The notes under the pieces are model-generated. The model saw only the letters and a program-made list of their open reading frames with translations. It was not told the origin of the DNA and did no database searches. From Bacteroidales bacterium UBA2764 (GTDB lineage Bacteria; Bacteroidota; Bacteroidia; Bacteroidales; Paludibacteraceae): 28,838 nucleotides of DNA. Below, piece by piece: positions 15,965 through 21,478 of this stretch (the stretch's first letter is position 1; each line of letters opens with the position of its first letter). The stretch lies in assembly GCA_002352705.1 (NCBI GenBank), contig DEIW01000156.1, forward strand, positions 10,653-39,490, written 5' to 3'. Both the position numbers and the translations under genes were made by a program.

Positions 15965-16077
15965 TATATGTATATAAAAATAGCTTTTTAGGTGTCTTTT
16001 CCTATAAAACTGTCAATTTTTCTACATTATTTTCGAGGTATTCTCTCCTTGACTCCTTTTTTCCTGATTTACACACT

Positions 16078-16106
16078 AAAAGCGCTCGGTCATTAAGGCC
16101 GAGCGC
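16078..16106 (-). terminator. hairpin plus TTTT, terminator-like
   Basis: On the minus strand GCGCTCGG and CCGAGCGC pair as a perfect 8-bp stem with a 9-nt loop, followed at once by TTTT. It lies downstream of the structured RNA region and upstream of the dapB promoter, so it would insulate dapB from transcripts entering from above. Confidence 0.6.
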
Positions 16107-16205
16107 AAGGATGTGGTTTTGTTACATGAAGAAGGCACATCCTATCGAGGTTCTTTTACCTCGAAACAGTTACATAGGGCTGCGATTTAATGAATACAAA
16201 AAGAT
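16107..16205 (-). other. hairpin cluster, possible second small RNA
   Basis: Two further perfect stems precede the hairpin at 16082-16106. They are GGATGTG/CACATCC (16109-16115 with 16136-16142) and TCGAGGT/ACCTCGA (16145-16151 with 16158-16164). Together with the terminator-like hairpin this could be a small RNA of about 120 nt on the minus strand. A clear promoter is missing: the best -7 candidate, TATCTTTT, deviates from consensus. I do not recognise the family. Confidence 0.35.
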
Positions 16206-16252
16206 ATGAAATGCCCATTATGAAAACTGTTTGTTTCTTTGTGTACAACCAT

Positions 16253-16279
16253 AAAAAAGCGTGAACTTGCGTTCGCTCA
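16253..16279 (-). terminator. terminator of the structured RNA
   Basis: On the minus strand GCGAACGCAAGTTCACGC contains GAAC/GTTC closed by a GCAA loop and an outer GCG/CGC. It is followed by six T residues (16258-16253). Confidence 0.6.
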
Positions 16280-16492
16280 TCTGGTCTTTTGAGGTCCTGA
16301 ACTTACCTTTGTTAACTCAAATTTACGCACGGAAGACTCACGCTGACACGTGAGCGTGCATAAACCGTAACTTGAGTTAACAGCGACATGGTGGTCAGTA
16401 CTTTTGGAATTGTTCAGGTTTCAAAAGACCAAGTTGGCTTATTACGCTTTATTTATCGAGGCGCATACTTGCGCCATGTGTTGCAATTATTT
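16253..16492 (-). ncRNA. structured small RNA with 6S-like architecture
   Basis: No supported protein gene lies here, but extended base pairing does. A closing stem pairs 16283-16302 with 16412-16430 (GGTCTTTTGA with TCAAAAGACC, then CCTGAAC with GTTCAGG). A large internal bulge follows, about 30 nt on one side and 8 on the other. Next come a perfect 10-bp stem (16311-16320 with 16372-16381), a 9-bp stem (16322-16330 with 16356-16364) and a 6-bp apical hairpin (16337-16342 with 16349-16354). One long rod with a central bubble is the layout of 6S RNA, which inhibits RNA polymerase. A GGCGCA/TGCGCC hairpin (16460-16475) precedes it. A consensus promoter and a hairpin with a T6 tract give the strand. 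No tmRNA, SRP or RNase P signature motif is visible. The 6S identity is inference. Confidence 0.55.
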
Positions 16493-16498
16493 TCGATG

Positions 16499-16530
16499 CA
16501 AAATTACTATAAATTATTTATATATGCAAG
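16499..16530 (-). promoter_or_regulatory. Bacteroidetes-type promoter for the structured RNA
   Basis: On the minus strand CTTGCATATAT (CTTG at 16530-16527) precedes TAATTTTG (16506-16499) with exactly 20 bp between them. The start point is predicted near 16492. The box sits 86 bp past the pectinesterase stop, so the RNA has its own promoter. Confidence 0.72.
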
Positions 16531-16592
16531 GATATTGTTAAAAAAAGTGAAGGTGAACAATAAAATTTTACGCAAAATCGAAAAATCGAGAT

Positions 16593-17783
16593 TTATTTCC
16601 ATTTTTTAGGATGGAGATGTGTCCCGTTTTGCAAATATGGACGGGAAAGAATAGTTACCCATTCCGGACGCCCTTTGGACTTGTCCTGCGACCGGTATTC
16701 ATAACTGTTCGGACAGGGGCGCTCAGGGTTAAAACCGGGTTTGTCTTTCACCAAACCTAAATGCCATCCTGTACTGTTTACAACACCTGCATCCCAGGTC
16801 GTATATGCCCATACGGTCTCTCCCCACCACCGCCAGGGGCGGGCTAACCATACCATTCCCGCTCTTTCTCCGTCTGCCTTTATGACCAACTCATCTTCTG
16901 TTGCTAAACGGATATGACATTTGTAAAACAGCATACCACGGGACACGGAGTCTTGTTCTCCTTTTTCATTGCTGCCGCTTCGCCCGGCGGCAATATAGCA
17001 TTTATCGCCTTTCTCGCCGTTGATATTCGCAACAATGGTAGCTCTGTCTACGGCTAACCTCATGGCTCCGAAAATGAAATCTACTCCGCCTTGCAAGATG
17101 CCGCCCTCCCAGTATATGGTCGCCCCCTGGTCTCCGTAGAGCACGTCTTGTCTGCCTACGGCACGGCAGTTTTTTAAATGTGCATTTTGGGCTGTATGGG
17201 TGAAGGAGATTGCCGCTGCACGCTCTCGGTAGGCTTTCTTCTGTACCTCTGTATTCCCTGCTTCTTTGGGACGAATGGGCATTCTTTTCTTAGGACGCTC
17301 TTTCTCCGTCCAAGGCATATCGCTTTGACTGATATCGGTCAGGCTGTCTGCCGCCTCTTGCTCGCTCACATAGATGTTATAACTGTTCTCGAAGATAATA
17401 TTCTCGGCGTAGAAATCCGGCGCTGTCACCAATACCGATGCATTCCATTTACGGGTTCTGCTTCCGCCGTAATTAATGGTCTCGCCCATTGACCGGTATT
17501 GGTAACCATGACCGTAATACCAAGTGATACGTACCGCATTTTTGTCGCATTCCACACCTCCGTTATGCAGAGCAATAGAGGGCTTTCTGCTTGCATTCTT
17601 CATCTTTAAACCCGGTACATCTATGGTCAACTCTTCTGCATAGGTACCCGGTTCAATAAAGATAGTACTCTTCTCTCCGCGCAACGCATAGGCTGAACGC
17701 GCGCTGTCAAGCGCATCATTGATCTTTTCGCCCGCATGCACATGCAGCACCAAGGCTAATATACTCGCTAAGAAAATATTCAT
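16593..17783 (-). CDS. pectin methylesterase (carbohydrate esterase family 8)
   Basis: This 396-aa secreted enzyme removes methyl esters from homogalacturonan, making it accessible to polygalacturonases such as the GH28 protein in this window. A signal peptide (MNIFLASILALVLHVHAG) is followed by a right-handed beta-helix. CE8 motifs are GRQDVLYGDQG (210-220, catalytic D213), GGVDFIFGA (232-240, catalytic D235) and LARPWRWWGETVW (314-326, with R315 and W317). A charged insertion near 150-185 (TEKERPKKRMPIRPKEAG) is unusual but not repeat-like. The start follows an ATTTGAGA tandem repeat after the small Cys-rich frame. It is about 14 kb from GH28, so no dedicated pectin operon is apparent. Confidence 0.93.
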   Translation of the reverse strand: MNIFLASILALVLHVHAGEKINDALDSARSAYALRGEKSTIFIEPGTYAEELTIDVPGLKMKNASRKPSIALHNGGVECDKNAVRITWYYGHGYQYRSMGETINYGGSRTRKWNASVLVTAPDFYAENIIFENSYNIYVSEQEAADSLTDISQSDMPWTEKERPKKRMPIRPKEAGNTEVQKKAYRERAAAISFTHTAQNAHLKNCRAVGRQDVLYGDQGATIYWEGGILQGGVDFIFGAMRLAVDRATIVANINGEKGDKCYIAAGRSGSNEKGEQDSVSRGMLFYKCHIRLATEDELVIKADGERAGMVWLARPWRWWGETVWAYTTWDAGVVNSTGWHLGLVKDKPGFNPERPCPNSYEYRSQDKSKGRPEWVTILSRPYLQNGTHLHPKKWK

Positions 17784-17807
17784 GTCAAATTCTCAAATCT
17801 CAAATCT
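17784..17807. repeat. TCTCAAA tandem repeat before pectinesterase
   Basis: AATTCTCAAATCTCAAATC and a further TTCAAAT fill the entire gap. The same TCTCAAA motif recurs inside secA at 28182-28212, in which case it is coding. Confidence 0.65.
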
Positions 17808-17990
17808 TCAAATATCTACCGTCATCTGGCACTTCTTGCAATCAAAATGAAGAGACAGTACCTTGCCTGTCCGTAAACGCAGGTACCGAGGCTCCTTATC
17901 TTTGGGATAAGGATTGGTCTTACGGCAGTGCCCTAACTCAAAGAGCAGGCAGTATTTACAAGTCATCAGATGATCGTATTGCGTCTCCAT
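17808..17990 (-). CDS. Cys-rich C-terminal piece of the U32 peptidase, in a different frame
   Basis: The 60-aa frame METQYDHLMTCKYCLLFELG contains CKYC, a further Cys in GHCRK and CKKC near the end (HFDCKKCQMTVDI). From memory, Bacteroidales U32 peptidases end in a very similar CxxC...C...CxxC segment. It overlaps the last 25 bases of the U32 gene in another frame. It may therefore be a detached C-terminal metal-binding segment produced by a frameshift or deletion, a product of a frameshift readout, or an independent small protein. A sequencing indel near 17980 would produce the same picture. I would treat it as part of the U32 gene until proven otherwise. Confidence 0.5.
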   Translation of the reverse strand: METQYDHLMTCKYCLLFELGHCRKTNPYPKDKEPRYLRLRTGKVLSLHFDCKKCQMTVDI

Positions 17991-19432
17991 TCGTTCAAAA
18001 TACTGATAGGTATAAAATAAGGTCGGCTTTCTATCGTTACCCCGCGGGCTATGTATGGCGTGTCGCCTAATTTGGTCAGTTGTGTACGGATAGTTTCTAA
18101 CGCCTTGGCCTCGTTTTTAGCGGGTTCGTGAGGATAATTGAAACTCCTCTCCTTTTCCCCGATTTTAATGCAGAAACCGTTTCTCGTCTCCTTGAATATG
18201 ATATCTACGGGAATACGGCGCTCGGAGTGAAGGTTCTTGACGAACGTAGTATCAAGGTTGCGGTATAGCGATATATTGGTATACCGGGAGCCCGAAAGAG
18301 TCTTGTTCACGCGAATAAGATTTCCGTCCACTCCATTCACGGAAAAACCTTCACCGGCAATAGTCAAACCGTCGCCGTTATGCAGTAAAATACCTTCTCT
18401 TAGCCGTACACGCAATGTGTCTCCTCTGACTTCCACTACTTCGCCGATATACTCTCCTGTGGACTTGGGAGTCTCCCAATTCGCCATATGCGGCGTGCGT
18501 CCGTGCAGGAAATAGTCAATGCCTCCTCTATGAAATGTCTTCTCGGGGTTGGGCACAAAAGAGCGGGTGAAAACCCCTCCTAACCTCCCCTCAAGGGAGG
18601 AACTCCCTCTCCCTGTGGAGAGGGTCGGGGTGAGGTTCTCGATCTTCTCCCGATAATACGCCGTTATATTCGTCACATAATCTGCGTCCTTTAGACGTCC
18701 TTCTATCTTAAAGGTGGTCACGCCTGCTTCTATCAGCTCCTCTAAATACGCACTCCTGTCCATGTCTTGTAATGACAACAGATAACGTTGATGAATAGGT
18801 TTGCCTTTATCGTCCCTTACTTCGTTACCTTCTGCGTCCAATAGGTCGTAGGCCATACGGCAGTATTGGGCGCAAGCGCCTCTGTTTGCACTGCGGCCGG
18901 CTAACACTTCGGATATATAGCACCTTCCTGAATAACTGACGCATAATGCTCCGTGTACGAAGGCTTCTAACTCGATATCCGGTACCGCTTCATGAATGGC
19001 TCTGATATCTGCTATCCCTAACTCACGGGCTAAGACAACCCGCTTGAAACCCAAGTCCCGCAGACGCTTCACCTGTTCCGGCGTACGGTTGTCGCACTGA
19101 GTGGAAGCATGCAGCCGGATTGGCGGCAAATCACAGTCCAACAGATGTAGGTCTTGAATAATCAGGGCATCCACACCTATTTTATATAGCGCGTGCGCAA
19201 GAGCGGCTGCCTGTGGATATTCCTCTTTGTGCAGTAAGGTGTTGAGGGTCACCAGCACTTGTACTCCATATGTGTGTGCGTAGCTCACTACTTCTGCCAA
19301 GTCCTCCAAACTGTTGCCGGCGGCTTGACGGGCACCAAAAGCCGGCGCTCCGATATAGATGGCATCGGCACCCGCCTGAATAGCCGCCTTGGCTACCTCT
19401 TTGTTTTTTGCAGGACTTAGTAATGAAAGCAT
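17966..19432 (-). CDS. U32 family peptidase / tRNA hydroxylation protein, C-terminally cut and with repeat insertion
   Basis: This 488-aa protein matches the U32 group, whose best-known members (TrhP, RlhA, UbiU/V) act in RNA or quinone hydroxylation rather than simple proteolysis. The signature GALCVSYSGRCYISEVLAGR followed by SANRGACAQYCR (161-192) holds cysteines 164, 171, 187 and 191, suited to iron-sulfur binding. An insertion at about 265-288 begins NLTPTLSTGRGSSSLEG and is encoded by the GC-rich repeat. The protein stops soon after ILNEWRR, earlier than relatives I recall, which continue for tens of residues into a Cys-rich tail found here in another frame. The gene follows the SpoU methyltransferase after a short TTAACCC-type repeat. 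Confidence 0.88.
   Translation of the reverse strand: MLSLLSPAKNKEVAKAAIQAGADAIYIGAPAFGARQAAGNSLEDLAEVVSYAHTYGVQVLVTLNTLLHKEEYPQAAALAHALYKIGVDALIIQDLHLLDCDLPPIRLHASTQCDNRTPEQVKRLRDLGFKRVVLARELGIADIRAIHEAVPDIELEAFVHGALCVSYSGRCYISEVLAGRSANRGACAQYCRMAYDLLDAEGNEVRDDKGKPIHQRYLLSLQDMDRSAYLEELIEAGVTTFKIEGRLKDADYVTNITAYYREKIENLTPTLSTGRGSSSLEGRLGGVFTRSFVPNPEKTFHRGGIDYFLHGRTPHMANWETPKSTGEYIGEVVEVRGDTLRVRLREGILLHNGDGLTIAGEGFSVNGVDGNLIRVNKTLSGSRYTNISLYRNLDTTFVKNLHSERRIPVDIIFKETRNGFCIKIGEKERSFNYPHEPAKNEAKALETIRTQLTKLGDTPYIARGVTIESRPYFIPISILNEWRRNTII
18565..18640 (-). repeat. double hairpin NLTPTLS-type repeat inside the U32 gene
   Basis: CCTCCCCTCAAGGGAGG and CCCTCTCCCTGTGGAGAGGG are adjacent hairpins on the + strand. 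The tail at 18617-18637 is identical over 21 bp to 15354-15374 in dapB. Read on the minus strand it encodes NLTPTLSTGRGSSSLEGRLG. Confidence 0.85.
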
Positions 19433-19447
19433 AACTATTTTAACCCT

Positions 19448-20005
19448 CTAACTCTTTAACCCTTTAACAGCACGCAGTGCCTCCGAAAGTCGGTACATTA
19501 CGATACCCGCTGTTACCGATACATTCATGGAGTGCTTTGTGCCGTATTGTGGAATCTCAATGCATCCCTCGCACAAATCGATGACTTCTTGTTGTACGCC
19601 GAACACTTCGTGCCCTAATATAACAGCGATTTTAGGATAATCTGAAATTCGTTCCGCTGCTTCTTCCAGGGTGATGGAATCGTGTGCTTGTTCCACGGCA
19701 TACACGTGATAACCATCTTTCTGAAGTGTACGAACGGCTTCTATGGTATCTTTGTAGTACTGCCATTCTACGCTCTCTTCTGCGCCTAATGCCGTTTTGT
19801 GAATCTCTTGGTTGGGCGGACAACTGCTTATTCCGCATAGTAATATCCTCTCTATCCGCATAGCGTCGGCTGTTCGGAAAACGGCTCCTACGTTATGCTG
19901 GCTGCGCACATTGTCCAGCACTACTGTCAGAGCTAATTTGTTTGCTGTCCGGTATTGCTCTACGTTCATACGCCCCATCTCGGATGTTGTCAGTTTTAAA
20001 CTCAT
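19448..20005 (-). CDS. SpoU/TrmH-family RNA 2'-O-methyltransferase
   Basis: This 185-aa SPOUT-fold enzyme methylates a ribose in tRNA or rRNA using SAM. The conserved motifs are NVRSQHNVGAVFRTADAMRI (motif 1, near 33-52), ILGHEVFGVQ (motif 2) and IPQYGTKHSMNVSVTAGIVM (motif 3). The length suits a small TrmH-like protein without an extra N-terminal domain. Its ATGA start overlaps the rimM stop. The last codons (VKGLKS) come from a GTTAAAGGGTTAAAG repeat, so the C-terminus is probably repeat-derived. The RNA target is not predictable from sequence. Confidence 0.93.
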   Translation of the reverse strand: MSLKLTTSEMGRMNVEQYRTANKLALTVVLDNVRSQHNVGAVFRTADAMRIERILLCGISSCPPNQEIHKTALGAEESVEWQYYKDTIEAVRTLQKDGYHVYAVEQAHDSITLEEAAERISDYPKIAVILGHEVFGVQQEVIDLCEGCIEIPQYGTKHSMNVSVTAGIVMYRLSEALRAVKGLKS

Positions 20006-20394
20006 AAGGCAAATGGTAAATGTACGCGCAGAAGATGCGCTTCTTCGTTTATCTCAAGAATAAAATCTTCGTGCAGAGGTAGCATGCGACCGTCTTTCAA
20101 GACGGCTAAGGTATTGATGGTACTTTCATCTACGGCTTCTATGATACCGATTTTTCCGCTCTCGTCATCTTCTATCTCGTATCCTACTAATTCCTGCCAG
20201 GTCATCGTTCCCTCTTCTTCCTCTGGTATATCGCTTCTGAGTACAAATCCCTCTTCTCCGATCAACTCGGAGATGTTCTCGGAACGGAACGGTACAAATA
20301 ATCCGTCACGTTTTACAAATACAAAATCCGGCAGGTCTTTATAATGAGTGCGGCGGAGAATGCCAAGAGAAAGAAGTTCTTTTTCCGTTATCAT
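20002..20394 (-). CDS. rimM: RimM-like ribosome maturation factor, unusually short
   Basis: This 130-aa protein begins MITEKELLSLGILRRTHYKD at an ATG overlapping the upstream stop (ATGA). The C-terminal half resembles the PRC barrel of RimM, with MTWQELVGYEIEDDESGKIG, VDESTINTLAVLKDGRMLPL and ending VHLPFAL. The N-terminal half is shorter than usual. The THGIKGE-type motif of RimM is absent, with RRTHYKDLPDFVFV in its place, and part of the second strand region seems gone. RimM members are usually about 165-185 aa and assist 30S assembly by binding S19. Its place just before a SpoU methyltransferase fits an RNA or ribosome role. A reduced or diverged RimM is my best call. Confidence 0.72.
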   Translation of the reverse strand: MITEKELLSLGILRRTHYKDLPDFVFVKRDGLFVPFRSENISELIGEEGFVLRSDIPEEEEGTMTWQELVGYEIEDDESGKIGIIEAVDESTINTLAVLKDGRMLPLHEDFILEINEEAHLLRVHLPFAL

Positions 20395-20915
20395 TGTTTC
20401 TGACTGATTATTAGTTTGCCTCCGGACTGTATGATATTCATTTGACGCATAGCTTCGCGACTGACCCCTTTTTGGGGCAGGGCATAGCCGCTTCCTAAGT
20501 CGTATCTTTCTGTGCATAGCGGGCATTCGGCATAGATGCCGTCTATCTCGCAAGGGCTTTTGGTTCCTCGGCCTGCGCAATACGGGCAGGCTAAGTCGTA
20601 CGCTACATATCCGATCATGCTGACATAGACGACAATACCTCCGTAGCCCCAGGCATCCTGAACGGTTACAGGCAGTTTGTATTTGCCGTTTTCCTTGTAT
20701 CCATCACGGTCTACGGTGATAAACATGTTATAACTTCCGGGAAGGAAATCAATAAAAACAGTCTCGGTGTTGATCTCTATATGAACAGGATACATGGGAA
20801 CGCTGTTCTGGAAAGAAGTTCCTTCACAACTGCAAAAAATCCAGCATAATAATATGCATAGAAAGGGCTCGGATAATCGTCGAACCGTCCGATTTAATTG
20901 CCTGCTATGCCACAT
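20391..20915 (-). CDS. lipoprotein related to Rieske-type Bacteroidales proteins, with CPxC pairs
   Basis: This 174-aa lipoprotein-like protein has a signal ending WIFCSC and then about 60 residues of beta-rich sequence. Next comes ACPYCAGRGTKSPCEID and, 24 residues after its first Cys, ECPLCTERYDLGSGYALPQKG. The spacing and the GSGYALPQKG tail resemble Bacteroidales Rieske-type [2Fe-2S] lipoproteins, which normally have CxH and CxxH ligand pairs. Here both pairs are CPxC, so a zinc or rubredoxin-like site is more likely than a Rieske cluster. The ATG at 20915 overlaps the upstream FKBP gene by 22 bp, and no better start is visible. The function is unknown. Confidence 0.7.
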   Translation of the reverse strand: MWHSRQLNRTVRRLSEPFLCILLCWIFCSCEGTSFQNSVPMYPVHIEINTETVFIDFLPGSYNMFITVDRDGYKENGKYKLPVTVQDAWGYGGIVVYVSMIGYVAYDLACPYCAGRGTKSPCEIDGIYAECPLCTERYDLGSGYALPQKGVSREAMRQMNIIQSGGKLIISQKQ

Positions 20916-21478
20916 ATATGAACCTTGAAAATGAGAGTGGAATAGGGAGGTATATATCCGGTTGTACCCTCTGTACCGTAGCCCTCAGCCTCACTGTTGT
21001 TGGCTACGTATTTCTCGTTGTCGTACCCCAAATAGGCAGGGATATAAAGCTCTATATCTCCTTGGTTGTGAATCTTATGGCAGCCTTCGCTGAAACCGGG
21101 AACCGTATTCGGCAAATCTAATGGATAGGACTTTCTGCTTTCGACTACGTAGCCGTTGATCAGCCGTAACTCATAGTCGCAAATGATAGAACTGGTTGTA
21201 TTGGGTCTCGACTCTCCGATATTGGCGCAGGGGTCTGCAATAATCTTGTATTGCAAGCCGGTAGAAGTCACTTCCACCCCCGGCTGCGTTTTGTTATGAG
21301 CTAACCATAACTCGTTTTGAGTCTTCCAATCTATCCATTTATTCTCCTTACAAGAAGGACAAAGGAATAAGGACAAAGGAATAAGGACTAAAATGATTAG
21401 TCGGATGATAGTTCGTCTTTTGTCTTTTAGCGCAGCGGTCTTTCTACTTTTAGCGCAGCGGTCTATTTTGCTATCCAT
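20894..21478 (-). CDS. FKBP-like lipoprotein with repeat-derived signal peptide
   Basis: This 194-aa exported protein has an FKBP-like domain from about residue 75 to the end (TGLQYKIIADP, VPGFSEGCHKIHNQGDIELY, IPPYSTLIFKVHI). The active-site region is divergent compared with the FKBPs at 4931 and 6223, so catalysis is uncertain. The N-terminus is MDSKIDRCAKSRKTAALKDK then a hydrophobic run ending LFLCPSC. The charged part is encoded by two 18-bp repeat units (21424 and 21447). The hydrophobic core is encoded by a 14-bp GGACAAAGGAATAA tandem (21357-21388). The start overlaps the EnvC gene by 16 bp, and the repeat also supplies the EnvC stop codon. Confidence 0.85.
   Translation of the reverse strand: MDSKIDRCAKSRKTAALKDKRRTIIRLIILVLIPLSLFLCPSCKENKWIDWKTQNELWLAHNKTQPGVEVTSTGLQYKIIADPCANIGESRPNTTSSIICDYELRLINGYVVESRKSYPLDLPNTVPGFSEGCHKIHNQGDIELYIPAYLGYDNEKYVANNSEAEGYGTEGTTGYIPPYSTLIFKVHICGIAGN
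21357..21388 (-). repeat. 14-bp tandem GGACAAAGGAATAA encoding a signal-peptide core
   Basis: Two exact copies (21357-21370 and 21371-21384) and a partial third are present. On the minus strand they read VLIPLSLFLCPSC. A related tract, with GACAAAGGAATAAGGAATAA, is at 22588-22618 in the EnvC signal peptide. Confidence 0.82.
21424..21464 (+). repeat. two identical 18-bp units, period 23, at the EnvC-FKBP junction
   Basis: CTTTTAGCGCAGCGGTCT occurs at 21424-21441 and 21447-21464. The 23-bp period equals that of the pair at 4892 and 4915. Confidence 0.88.

Noticed and set aside
16078..16492. The structured region as tmRNA, RNase P RNA or SRP RNA.
   Set aside because: I found no tRNA-like end or tag frame (tmRNA), no conserved P4-type core (RNase P) and no GGAA-tetraloop helix 8 (SRP).
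16388..16609. A 73-codon + strand open frame inside the gene-free region.
   Set aside because: It overlaps the structured RNA, its promoter and the end of the pectinesterase gene. The composition is AT-rich without protein-like features, and it has no recognisable motif.
20395..20580. A 62-residue N-terminal extension of the RimM-like protein.
   Set aside because: It is an arginine-rich frame antiparallel to no known family, lies wholly inside the upstream lipoprotein gene, and the internal ATG overlaps that gene's stop in the usual ATGA manner.
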